24,162 nucleotides of DNA from Caryophanales bacterium (GTDB taxonomy: Bacteria; Bacillota_I; Bacilli_A; RFN20; CAG-826). Each line of letters begins with the position of its first letter. Position 1 is the stretch's first letter. Under the pieces are notes generated by a model that saw nothing but the letters and a program-made list of their open reading frames with translations, was not told the origin of the DNA and did no database searches. The DNA is taken from positions 1 through 24,162 of the forward strand of contig JALEUF010000158.1 in the NCBI GenBank assembly GCA_022781015.1, written 5' to 3'. A program made the position numbers and the translations under genes. This document shows positions 13,933 to 21,255 of the stretch, in pieces.

Positions 13933-14842
13933 TGGACTAGATTCCTATCTTTCCTATCTCTCATTCCAAAAAGGATATTCTTCAAAAACCATACAAAATT
14001 ATCATGATGATATCGTGCTTTTCTTTACTTTTCTTTCAGATAACAATCTTAATAAAGATAACTTTGGTAGAGATGATATAAGAAAATTCATATACGAAGA
14101 AAAAAGTAAAAGGAACATCTCTTCTAGATCTATTCAAAGGCGTCTATCATCCTTACGTGGATTCTTTGATTATCTAGTTAAGAATTCTCTGGTTTCCTTT
14201 AACCAATTTCAGCTTGTTTCATCTCCAAAAAGCGAGATTAAGTATCCAAAAAGGCTTTACCAAGAAGATGTTAGTTCTCTTTTAAATGCCTTTTCTAAAT
14301 TTGATGACCCTCTTTCAAAAAGAAACAAGGCCATAATTGAACTCCTATATTCTAGCGGGATTAGGGCTAGCGAATTGGTTAATCTATCGGTTTCGGATTT
14401 TGATTTTTCTTCTAGGTCGATTCTAGTTTTAGGAAAAGGAAAAAAGCAAAGGTATGCCCCATTTTCTTCTTCTAGCAAGGATTCGATTTTGGTTTATTTA
14501 AAGGAAGTCAGACCTTTTTTGTTAGCTAAAAGCAAAGGAAAGAACATTAAGCGCGACAAGATGTTTTTAAATAACAACGGGGGCAATTTAACAGTGCGCG
14601 GACTTGAATATATCGTAAGGGAATGCTCGATTAAATTAGTGGGGGATCCAAGCCTTCATCCTCATGAATTACGTCACACTTTTGCGACGATTTTGCTTGA
14701 ATCGGGCGTATCTTTGCGCGTAATTCAAGAACTCCTTGGGCATGAATCAATCAATACAACGCAGGTCTATACTCACCTTACCCAAAAGGATTTGCAACTT
14801 GAATACGATAAGGCCTTTAAGGGTATAAACATCAAGAAGTAA
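13895..14842 (+). CDS. xerC: Tyrosine recombinase XerC (CodV)
   Basis: The 315-residue protein is a tyrosine recombinase of the XerC/XerD type, which resolves chromosome dimers at dif. The N-terminal SAM-like core-binding domain covers about residues 15-100. The catalytic set is complete: R157 in 'SSGIRASELV', K181 in 'VLGKGKKQR', H257 and R260 in 'HPHELRHTFA', H283 in 'LLGHESI' and the nucleophile Y292 in 'TTQVYTHLT'. Its place after trmFO equals codV in B. subtilis, so a housekeeping role is likelier than phage integration. The first 38 bases lie inside trmFO. The clpQ, clpY and codY genes that follow in B. subtilis are absent; rpsB comes next. Confidence 0.95.
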   Translation: MKSKNTTKNITIDGLDSYLSYLSFQKGYSSKTIQNYHDDIVLFFTFLSDNNLNKDNFGRDDIRKFIYEEKSKRNISSRSIQRRLSSLRGFFDYLVKNSLVSFNQFQLVSSPKSEIKYPKRLYQEDVSSLLNAFSKFDDPLSKRNKAIIELLYSSGIRASELVNLSVSDFDFSSRSILVLGKGKKQRYAPFSSSSKDSILVYLKEVRPFLLAKSKGKNIKRDKMFLNNNGGNLTVRGLEYIVRECSIKLVGDPSLHPHELRHTFATILLESGVSLRVIQELLGHESINTTQVYTHLTQKDLQLEYDKAFKGINIKK

Positions 14843-14864
14843 TTTTTCTTTAGAAAAGTTTCAC

Positions 14865-14893
14865 TTGTGCGTACGTGCGTATAAGCGTATACT
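14865..14893 (+). promoter_or_regulatory. Probable rpsB promoter containing three tandem octamers
   Basis: TTGTGC (14865-14870), a 17-base spacer and TATACT (14888-14893) fit a sigma-A promoter with a weak -35. The spacer is made of three imperfect octamers, GTGCGTAC, GTGCGTAT and AAGCGTAT (14867-14890). These may be a protein-binding site or a strand-slippage product. Confidence 0.55.
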
Positions 14894-15008
14894 TTCTCTC
14901 GGCTCTTGCTAGCCAATACACACTCCGTGAATTCAAAGCCTTGTTCCTAGAAATAGGTGGTCGTTTGTCAGAAGCGGAGGAGGAAAAAACAAATGGAGGT
15001 CACCAAAG
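14894..15008 (+). promoter_or_regulatory. Structured rpsB leader
   Basis: About 105 transcribed bases precede rpsB. Visible hairpins are GGCT-CTTGCT-AGCC (14901-14914) and CCTA-GAAA-TAGG (14946-14957, a GNRA loop). Two ribosome binding sites follow: GGAGGAGG (14976-14983), spaced for an ATG at 14993, and GGAGGT (14995-15000), spaced for rpsB. The leader may serve S2 autoregulation; this is inferred from place and structure. Confidence 0.45.
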
Positions 15009-15016
15009 ATGAGTGA
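14993..15016 (+). CDS. Possible seven-codon leader peptide overlapping the rpsB start
   Basis: ATG 14993 follows GGAGGAGG by nine bases and reads M-E-V-T-K-D-E before TGA at 15014-15016, which overlaps the first codons of rpsB in another frame. The second and third codons of the peptide contain the rpsB ribosome binding site GGAGGT. Translating it would first block and then deliver ribosomes to rpsB. It may also be chance. Confidence 0.25.
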   Translation: MEVTKDE

Positions 15017-16037
15017 CGAAGTAATCAAAACCGAAGCAGTCGAAGAAACTGCTCCAGCCACAACCGAAGTCGAAAATGTCATGGCTCAAGTCATGCACGA
15101 CAAGAACGCCCCAATTCTTACTATGAGAAAGTGTCTTGAGGCCGGTGTCCATTTCGGACATCAAACCAGAAGATGGAACCCAAAGATGAGCAAATTCATC
15201 TATGGCGCAAGAAATGGCATCTACATCATCGATCTTGCCAAGACCGTCGAAAGAGTCAATGCTTCCTATAATGCCCTTAAGAGCATTGTCGAACGCGGTG
15301 GAAAAGTCTTATTTGTCGGTACCAAACCACAATCTCAACAAATCGTTATCGATGAAGCTGTCCGTTCCGGCTCCTTCTACATCACCAATAGATGGTTAGG
15401 TGGAACATTAACTAACTTCCGTACCATCCAATTACGTTTAAAGAGATTAAAGGAACTCGAAACCTCTATGGCCGATGGTTCCATGGACAAACTCCCAAAG
15501 AAGGAAGTTGCCTTATTAAAGAAAGAATATGCTAAGCTTCAAAAGAACCTTGAAGGTATCAAGGAAATGAGAAAGCTTCCAAACGCCATTGTCTTAGTTG
15601 ACCCAACCGTTGAACATAATGCTGTTCTAGAAGCCCACAAGCTTAACATCCCAGTATTTGCCATCTGTGATACTTCCGATGACCCAGATACTGTTGACTT
15701 CCCAATCCCATCCAATAACGATGCTACCTCTGCTATCAAATTAATCGTTGGTGTCTTGGCCGACGCTGCTGTTGAAGCTCGTTTCGAAGATGGATTAACC
15801 GAAATTGCCTATACTGTCGATACTGAAGCCGAAGCTACCATGGATGATGCTGTTCACGTAGCCGATGTTGCCGCTGAACAACACCGCGCTGCCGTTAGAG
15901 CTGCAAGAAAAGCCAGGGAAGAACGCTATAACAAAGCCCAAGCCGAACGCAAAGCAAGATATGCTGCTAAGAAAGCTGAAGCCGAAGGCGCCAAAAAAGA
16001 AGAAGCTCCAGTAGAAAGCAAAAAAGAAGGAGAATAA
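15009..16037 (+). CDS. rpsB: 30S ribosomal protein S2 with terminal extensions
   Basis: The 342-residue protein is S2, which binds the 30S body-head junction and brings S1-type functions where present. The core runs from about residue 36 ('LTMRKCLEAGVHFGHQTRRWNPKM') to about 258, with 'FIYGARNGIYIIDLAKT', 'VLFVGTKPQSQ', 'ITNRWLGGTLTNF' and 'NIPVFAICDTSDDPD'. Usual S2 is about 230-260 residues. Here about 35 acidic residues are added in front and about 80 behind: an acidic part, then an Ala/Arg/Lys/Glu-rich helix. Codons are strongly biased (for example CCA, AAC, GTC, GAA), as expected of a highly expressed gene. tsf begins two bases after the stop. Confidence 0.97.
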   Translation: MSDEVIKTEAVEETAPATTEVENVMAQVMHDKNAPILTMRKCLEAGVHFGHQTRRWNPKMSKFIYGARNGIYIIDLAKTVERVNASYNALKSIVERGGKVLFVGTKPQSQQIVIDEAVRSGSFYITNRWLGGTLTNFRTIQLRLKRLKELETSMADGSMDKLPKKEVALLKKEYAKLQKNLEGIKEMRKLPNAIVLVDPTVEHNAVLEAHKLNIPVFAICDTSDDPDTVDFPIPSNNDATSAIKLIVGVLADAAVEARFEDGLTEIAYTVDTEAEATMDDAVHVADVAAEQHRAAVRAARKAREERYNKAQAERKARYAAKKAEAEGAKKEEAPVESKKEGE

Positions 16038-16039
16038 AA

Positions 16040-16879
16040 ATGGCTGTTACAGTTGCTCAAATTAAAGATCTAAACGTCCGTACCGGTGCCGGTATCATGG
16101 ATTGCAAGAAAGCCCTTGTCGAAGCTGATGGAGATGTCGAAAAAGCCATTGATATTCTTCGTGAAAAAGGTATTGCCAAAGCTGCATCCAAAGCTGGAAG
16201 AGTCGCTGCTGAAGGCTTAGCCAATATTGAAATCTGCAGCAAGTGCAACCGTGCCGCTATTGTCGAAGTCAATTGCGAAACCGACTTCGTTTCATCTTCT
16301 GATAAATTCCACGAATTTGTCGCTAATGTTACCCACAAGATTCTTGAAAATAATCCAACTAGTGTCGAAGAAGCTACCGAATTAACGAAAGACCTATTTG
16401 GCGATGCTACCATTGCCATGGGCGAAAAGTTTGTTATCCGCCGCTTCGAAGTAATCGATGCCAAGGAAGGACAAGTATTCGGACAATATAGCCACGGACA
16501 AGGCAAAATCGCTGCCTTAGTCTTGCTTTCTAAGGATTGTGGCGATCTAAACAAAGGATTTGCCATGAATGTTGTTTCTGCTAACCCAACTTATCTCTCC
16601 ATGGATGAAGTTCCTTCTGAAATAGTTGAAAGAGAAACCGAAATCGCTAGAAATGAAGTTGCTACTGATGAAAAGTTAGCCTCCAAGCCAGAAGCTGTTA
16701 AGGAAAACATCATCAAGAACAAAGTCAAGAAAGTCCTTTCTGCTTCTTGCTTATTAGAACAACCATTCGTCTATGATGATACAAAGACCGTTGCCCAAGC
16801 CTTAAAGGAAAACGGTGTCGAAATGATTAAATTCGTCATGTATCACGTTGGCGAAGGCATCGAAAAGAAAGCCGAATAA
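16040..16879 (+). CDS. tsf: Translation elongation factor Ts
   Basis: The 279-residue protein is EF-Ts, the nucleotide exchange factor that reloads EF-Tu with GTP. The N-terminal UBA-like part 'IKDLNVRTGAGIMDCKKALVE' and 'GDVEKAIDILREKG' is diagnostic, and 'VEVNCETDFVSSSDKF' near residues 75-90 holds the T-D-F-V residues that contact EF-Tu. A core with 'GKIAALVLL' follows. A GAAGGAG site overlaps the end of rpsB. It forms the usual rpsB-tsf operon, closed by a strong terminator. Confidence 0.97.
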   Translation: MAVTVAQIKDLNVRTGAGIMDCKKALVEADGDVEKAIDILREKGIAKAASKAGRVAAEGLANIEICSKCNRAAIVEVNCETDFVSSSDKFHEFVANVTHKILENNPTSVEEATELTKDLFGDATIAMGEKFVIRRFEVIDAKEGQVFGQYSHGQGKIAALVLLSKDCGDLNKGFAMNVVSANPTYLSMDEVPSEIVERETEIARNEVATDEKLASKPEAVKENIIKNKVKKVLSASCLLEQPFVYDDTKTVAQALKENGVEMIKFVMYHVGEGIEKKAE

Positions 16880-16890
16880 TTAAAATTGTT

Positions 16891-16921
16891 AAGCGTGTTC
16901 CTTAGGGGCACGCTTTTTTTC
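16891..16921 (+). terminator. Terminator after rpsB-tsf
   Basis: AAGCGTGTTCC (16891-16901) pairs with GGGGCACGCTT (16905-16915) across TTA, with two G-U pairs, and is followed by seven more T. This is a strong intrinsic terminator. Confidence 0.92.
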
Positions 16922-16949
16922 TAGCCATTACGTATTATTTCTATATAAT
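16922..16949 (+). promoter_or_regulatory. Probable pyrH-frr promoter
   Basis: TAGCCA (16922-16927, four of six consensus bases), a 16-base spacer and a perfect TATAAT (16944-16949) lie directly after the tsf terminator and 18 bases before the pyrH ATG. Confidence 0.5.
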
Positions 16950-16967
16950 AAGGAACGGAGAAAATTC

Positions 16968-17690
16968 ATGGAAAGTATGTATAAACGCGTTATTATCAAA
17001 CTCTCTGGAGAATCTCTTTCCGACCCAAAGAATTCGCTTATTTATGATGCTAATAAATTAAAAAGCGTTGCCAAGGTCGTTAAGGAAACTCTAGAAACAA
17101 AAACAGAGGTTGGCATTGTTGTCGGAGCCGGCAACATCTGGAGAGGACGTCTAGCCGAAAAGATTGGAATCGAACATTCTACTGCCGACTATATGGGCAT
17201 GTTAGGAACCATTATGAATGCCTTGGCTATCCAATCTTCATTAGAAGAAATCGGAATTGAATGTAGGGTAATGTCTTCTATTAATGTTCCTCAAGTATGT
17301 GAACCTTATATTAGAAGGAAAGCTGCTGCCTATTTAGATAGGGGAGTGGTTACTATCTTTGCGGGAGGTACAGGCAATCCTTACTTCACAACAGATACGA
17401 CTGCAACATTAAGGGCACTAGAAGTAAATGCTGATGCCATATTGATGGCCAAAAATGGGGTTGATGGGGTTTATGATTCTGATCCTAGAGTCAATAAGGA
17501 TGCTAAATTAATCAAGAAGATAACTTTCCGTGAGATTGTTGAAAAGAAACTCGGCGTCATGGATTTAACAGCAGTTGCCATGCTTGAGAATACTGATGTT
17601 GTCATCCGTGTATTCAATATGGATGATATGTCTAATTTCATGAAAGTTTTGACTGATAAAGAGTTAGGTACAACTATTACAAAAGAATAG
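16968..17690 (+). CDS. pyrH: UMP kinase
   Basis: The 240-residue protein is the bacterial hexameric UMP kinase, which makes UDP from UMP and ATP. 'VIIKLSGESL' near residue 6 is the phosphate loop, 'GIVVGAGNIWRGR' follows, 'ADYMGMLGTIMNALAIQSSLE' and 'PYFTTDTTATLRALE' are diagnostic, and 'AKNGVDGVYDSDPR' ends the nucleotide-binding part. ATG 16968 with GGAG seven bases upstream is preferred over ATG 16977, where many family members begin. It precedes frr as in most Bacillota. Confidence 0.97.
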   Translation: MESMYKRVIIKLSGESLSDPKNSLIYDANKLKSVAKVVKETLETKTEVGIVVGAGNIWRGRLAEKIGIEHSTADYMGMLGTIMNALAIQSSLEEIGIECRVMSSINVPQVCEPYIRRKAAAYLDRGVVTIFAGGTGNPYFTTDTTATLRALEVNADAILMAKNGVDGVYDSDPRVNKDAKLIKKITFREIVEKKLGVMDLTAVAMLENTDVVIRVFNMDDMSNFMKVLTDKELGTTITKE

Positions 17691-17714
17691 TAGAATATAT
17701 AAGCGAGGTAATTT

Positions 17715-18260
17715 ATGGACGCATATACATTAGAAGCTAGTGAGAAGATGCAGAAGACTATCGAATCTTTTACGTCTGGCTTAGCAAAATTAAGATCTGG
17801 AAGGGCTAATCCTTCCATGCTCAATGGAGTCAAGTGTGACTATTATGGAGAAAAGATGGACATTACATCCCTTTGCTCTATTTCCATGCCTGAACCAAGA
17901 CAACTTTATGTAAAGCCTTATTCTAGAGAAGACTTAAAGGCTATTGCTGCTGGCATTTCTGCCGCGAATCTAGGAATCAACCCACAAGTTGAAGCTGATG
18001 GCATTAGAATTATTGTTCCTGCTTTGACTGAAGATCTCCGCAAAGATATTGCTAAGAAAGCCAAGGCAATGGGTGATGAAGCCAAGGTTTCTATCCGTAA
18101 TATCAGAAGAGATTATCTTTCATTATTAAAAGAAGACGATTCGATGTCTGATGATTATAAAGATAGAGTTGAGGAAGAAATTCAAAAGGAAGTCGAATCG
18201 TTTAATAAGCAAGTTGATGAAATCGTTGCCAATAAGAGCAAGGAAATCATGACAATCTAA
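17715..18260 (+). CDS. frr: Ribosome recycling factor
   Basis: The 181-residue protein is RRF, which splits post-termination ribosomes with EF-G. Family landmarks are 'LAKLRSGRANPSML' near residues 24-37, 'PEPRQLYVKPYSREDLKAI', 'LGINPQ.EADGIRIIVPALTEDLRKDIAKKAK' (broken for length) and 'VSIRNIRRDYLSLLK'. Length is slightly below the usual 185. GAGGT at 17705-17709 is in correct spacing. It is cotranscribed with pyrH and ends at a UUCG-loop terminator. Confidence 0.98.
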   Translation: MDAYTLEASEKMQKTIESFTSGLAKLRSGRANPSMLNGVKCDYYGEKMDITSLCSISMPEPRQLYVKPYSREDLKAIAAGISAANLGINPQVEADGIRIIVPALTEDLRKDIAKKAKAMGDEAKVSIRNIRRDYLSLLKEDDSMSDDYKDRVEEEIQKEVESFNKQVDEIVANKSKEIMTI

Positions 18261-18277
18261 TAGGTTGTGTAAATTTT

Positions 18278-18299
18278 ATCCCTCTTCGGAGGGATTTTT
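18278..18299 (+). terminator. Terminator after frr
   Basis: ATCCCTC (18278-18284) and GAGGGAT (18289-18295) close a stable TTCG tetraloop, followed by a T run. Strong intrinsic terminator. Confidence 0.92.
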
Positions 18300-18300
18300 A

Positions 18301-18328
18301 TTTATTAAATAAAGTTTATGTTTATAAT
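18301..18328 (+). promoter_or_regulatory. uppS promoter, probably leaderless
   Basis: A perfect TATAAT (18323-18328) lies eight bases before the uppS ATG. A weak -35 TTTATT (18301-18306) is 16 bases upstream. An AGGA is present at 18331-18334 but only two bases from ATG, too close to work normally. The layout, including an AT inverted repeat (TTTAT-TAA-ATAAA) before the -10 box, resembles the lepB promoter. Confidence 0.5.
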
Positions 18329-18336
18329 TTAGGATA

Positions 18337-19074
18337 ATGATTAATGACTACAAGAATTTCAAACTAGAAAAACCACTCAATCATGTTGCCTTCATAATGG
18401 ATGGCAATGGCAGGTGGGCTAAACTAAGGGGTTTAGCAAGGCATTTCGGCCATCATGAAGCCTGCAAGAGGATTATTGGTATATTTGATGCCTGCATGGA
18501 GCAAAACATCAAGGTAATGTCTTTCTATGCCTTTTCAACTGAAAATTGGAATAGACCTCAAGATGAGATAGATCATCTAATGGATTATCTAGAAGAATTC
18601 TTCCATAAGGAAATTGATTATATTGATTCTAAAGGTGCAAGGCTGATCGTTAGCGGAGATTTATCTAGGATCAGGGAACAAACTAGGAAAGTTTGCCTAG
18701 AGGCTATTGAAAGAACAAAAAATAACAATAAATATGTCATTAATGTTTGTCTAAATTATGGTGGAAGAGACGAAATAGTGAGGGCATGTAAGCAAATTGC
18801 CACTTTATACAAGGAAGATAAGGTAAAATTAGAAGACATAAATGAAAAGTCTTTTAGTTCATATCTATATACCGCCTCTCTTCCTGATGTTGATTTGATG
18901 ATAAGGACTTCTGGAGAAGAAAGATTATCGAATTTCCTTCTTTATCAAAACGCTTATGCCGAATTTGTATTTACCAAGGTCAAGTGGCCTGATTTCAAGA
19001 AAAGAGAATTCTATGAATGCCTTGAGCGTTACCAAAGAAGATCTAGGCGTTATGGGGGACTAAAAAATGAATAG
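18337..19074 (+). CDS. uppS: Undecaprenyl diphosphate synthase
   Basis: The 245-residue protein is the cis-prenyltransferase that adds isopentenyl units to farnesyl diphosphate to make the wall-carrier lipid. 'VAFIMDGNGRWAK' holds the catalytic D22, 'FYAFSTENWNRP' near residues 66-77 and 'DLMIRTSGEERLSNFLLYQ' and 'YAEFVFT...WPDF' near the C-terminus are diagnostic. Length is normal. It starts a lipid and envelope operon and overlaps cdsA by eight bases. Confidence 0.98.
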   Translation: MINDYKNFKLEKPLNHVAFIMDGNGRWAKLRGLARHFGHHEACKRIIGIFDACMEQNIKVMSFYAFSTENWNRPQDEIDHLMDYLEEFFHKEIDYIDSKGARLIVSGDLSRIREQTRKVCLEAIERTKNNNKYVINVCLNYGGRDEIVRACKQIATLYKEDKVKLEDINEKSFSSYLYTASLPDVDLMIRTSGEERLSNFLLYQNAYAEFVFTKVKWPDFKKREFYECLERYQRRSRRYGGLKNE

Positions 19075-20101
19075 GCAGATAAATCATCTAGACGAAACAA
19101 AAAAAGCTTCATTAACTAGCAGGGTAATAGTGGCCCTAGCCTTAATCGCTCTAGCCGTTCCTTGTATTTTCCTTGGAGGATATTTCTATTTTGCTTTTAT
19201 ATTTGTCTTCTTGCTATTTGCAATTTATGAAATGATTCATTCTACAAGAAAGAAATATTCATGGTATGTATATTTGATTACATACATTACAGTTATTTCT
19301 TATTTCATTTGGTTTGTCATAAAAGGTAATTTAGCCTCTTATGCAGCTTATGCCGAGAATGAAATGCTAGCGGATTGGCATTTTAGCTTAGAGAATAGTT
19401 TCAAGGGAATTTCCGTTTCAGTCTATATGGTTATTATCTCTTTCTTTTCTTATTGCTTGATCGGGATAATACATAAGGAATTTGATTTTAATGACATCAT
19501 GTATTTATTTGGCATGTCTATTTTCATTGGAATTGGTTTCCAGGCTTTATTATTTATTAGGTTCTATCCTTTCTATGCTTTCCAGACATTTGATGCTGGT
19601 TTTGATACTAAAGCAGGTGTATTCAAATATTGGGGATCAGCCGTATTCTTTATTTTTGTTGTCTTTACCTGCATCATGAATGATACATTTGCTTATTTTG
19701 TCGGAATGTTCTTTGGCAAGCATCATATGAATGAAAGAATCTCTCCCCATAAGACTTGGGAAGGATTCTTTGGCGGGTGGCTATTAGGCGGCTTAAGTGG
19801 CTTTGCCTTTGTTATACTTGCTGATTATTTCGGCTATTCGATGTTACCTTCTGTTGCTATATTCAATTTCAGCAAAGATTGGTGGTGGATAGTCTTATTA
19901 TCATTTACCCTTCCTTTAGTTGGAGATTTAGGAGATTTTACTTTCTCTTTAATTAAAAGACATTTCAATATCAAGGATTATGGAACTTTATTAAAAGCTC
20001 ATGGAGGAGTCTTGGATAGAGTCGATTCCTTAAGCTTCTGTGCTATTTTTGCTTCCTTGTTAGTTGTCTTTATCGCGAATGGATGGAATTTCTTTATATG
20101 A
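19067..20101 (+). CDS. cdsA: Phosphatidate cytidylyltransferase
   Basis: The 344-residue protein is CDP-diglyceride synthase, a membrane enzyme that turns phosphatidic acid and CTP into CDP-diacylglycerol. Several membrane segments are visible (about residues 22-46, 62-85, 110-130, 140-160, 190-215, 235-255, 270-290 and 320-343). The signature is 'SLIKRHFNIKDYG' followed by 'HGGVLDRVDS' near residues 300-325. 'LLKAHGG' replaces the usual 'LLPGHGG' or similar. The protein is longer than the common 260-285 residues, mostly from an insert near residues 85-105. It overlaps both neighbours. Confidence 0.94.
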   Translation: MNRQINHLDETKKASLTSRVIVALALIALAVPCIFLGGYFYFAFIFVFLLFAIYEMIHSTRKKYSWYVYLITYITVISYFIWFVIKGNLASYAAYAENEMLADWHFSLENSFKGISVSVYMVIISFFSYCLIGIIHKEFDFNDIMYLFGMSIFIGIGFQALLFIRFYPFYAFQTFDAGFDTKAGVFKYWGSAVFFIFVVFTCIMNDTFAYFVGMFFGKHHMNERISPHKTWEGFFGGWLLGGLSGFAFVILADYFGYSMLPSVAIFNFSKDWWWIVLLSFTLPLVGDLGDFTFSLIKRHFNIKDYGTLLKAHGGVLDRVDSLSFCAIFASLLVVFIANGWNFFI

Positions 20102-21255
20102 AGAATGTCCTTTTGCTTGGGGCAAGTGGCTCGATAGGAACCCAAAGCCTTGATATAATTTTTGCTAACCCTGGTAGATTTTCTTTAAAAGGTATTTCTA
20201 TTGGCCATCAAGTCAATAAACTTGGTCCGATTCTAGATAAATTCAAATCTATTGAATATGTTTGCTTACAAGAAGAAAAAGATTACCTAGAAGCAAAAAG
20301 AGCTTACCCATGTATTCGTTTTTATCATGGGGATAAGGGTTTATTAGAATTAATAAATGCGACTCCTTGTGACATGGTTATTAATGCTTTAGTAGGATTT
20401 GCAGGTCTACTTCCTTCAATAGAAACTTTAAAGCTAAACAAGATTTTATGTTTAGCGAATAAAGAATCTTTAGTAGTGGGTGGCAAGTTCGTTTTTGATT
20501 TATTAAATAATGGATATGGCAAATTATATCCAATTGATTCTGAACATGTCGCGATTGCTAAATTATTATCTTGTGTTTCTCCAAGTGAAGTTAAAAATAT
20601 CTGGATAACTGGATCTGGTGGACCTTTTAGAAATAAAAGAAGAGAAGAACTAAAAGAAGTTACTCCAAAAGAAGCCTTAGCACATCCGACTTGGCATATG
20701 GGTGCGAAGATTTCTATTGACTCAGCAACAATGATGAATAAGGGGTTTGAAATTATAGAAGCCAAATGGCTTTATGATTATCCTTTAGATAGAATTAAGG
20801 TTGTTCTTCATGATGAAAGCAAGGTCCATTCTTTAATCGAATTAAATGATGGAAGCTTCCTTGCCGACGTTTCTAATCCTGATATGCATGGGCCAATCGA
20901 ATATGCTCTTTTTGAAGGAAAAATTGAATTTCAGCCGACCCATGTAGCTAAAATGGAAGATATTGAAGGATGCCATTTCCATAAATTCGATCCAAATAGA
21001 TTCATCGCTGTCCCAATTTGTTTGGATGCTTATTCTAAAGGAGGGAGTGCCACGACGGTACTAAATGCATCTAATGAAGAAGCAATCTATGCCTTCCTAG
21101 ATAATAATATTAGTTTCCTAGATATCGAAGATATAGTATCTTCTTGTTTGTCTAGTATTCCTTTTAATCCAAACCCTTCTATAGAAGAGGTAGTCAAAAT
21201 AGATAAGGAAACTAGGAAGTTTGTAAAAAATTTAGTTAGGAGTAAGAAAAAATGA
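20098..21255 (+). CDS. dxr: 1-deoxy-D-xylulose 5-phosphate reductoisomerase
   Basis: The 385-residue protein is Dxr, the committed step of the DXP isoprenoid pathway: it converts DXP to MEP with NADPH. 'VLLLGASGSIGTQSLDII' is the NADPH loop, 'CLANKESLVVGG' and 'PIDSEHVAI' carry the metal-binding Asp and Glu, 'ITGSGGPFR' and 'HPTWHMGAKISIDSATMMNKG' line the substrate site. The Ser of the common 'DSEHSAI' is Val here. The frame opens at 20083, but ATG 20098 overlaps the cdsA stop as ATGA and fits the family start. Dxr feeds isoprenoid precursors to UppS in the same operon. Confidence 0.97.
   Translation: MKNVLLLGASGSIGTQSLDIIFANPGRFSLKGISIGHQVNKLGPILDKFKSIEYVCLQEEKDYLEAKRAYPCIRFYHGDKGLLELINATPCDMVINALVGFAGLLPSIETLKLNKILCLANKESLVVGGKFVFDLLNNGYGKLYPIDSEHVAIAKLLSCVSPSEVKNIWITGSGGPFRNKRREELKEVTPKEALAHPTWHMGAKISIDSATMMNKGFEIIEAKWLYDYPLDRIKVVLHDESKVHSLIELNDGSFLADVSNPDMHGPIEYALFEGKIEFQPTHVAKMEDIEGCHFHKFDPNRFIAVPICLDAYSKGGSATTVLNASNEEAIYAFLDNNISFLDIEDIVSSCLSSIPFNPNPSIEEVVKIDKETRKFVKNLVRSKKK

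Noticed and set aside
13895..14842. Phage or integrative-element integrase
   Set aside because: The recombinase sits in the trmFO-codV position of Bacillus with no att repeats or mobile genes around it, so housekeeping XerC fits better. I also looked for a dif-like site nearby and saw none.
16057..16566. 169-codon frame on the - strand inside tsf
   Set aside because: It is the antisense shadow of a highly biased, clearly identified EF-Ts gene, with no ribosome binding site or family pattern.
20325..20765. 146-codon frame on the - strand inside dxr
   Set aside because: It is antisense to conserved Dxr motifs with no start signal.
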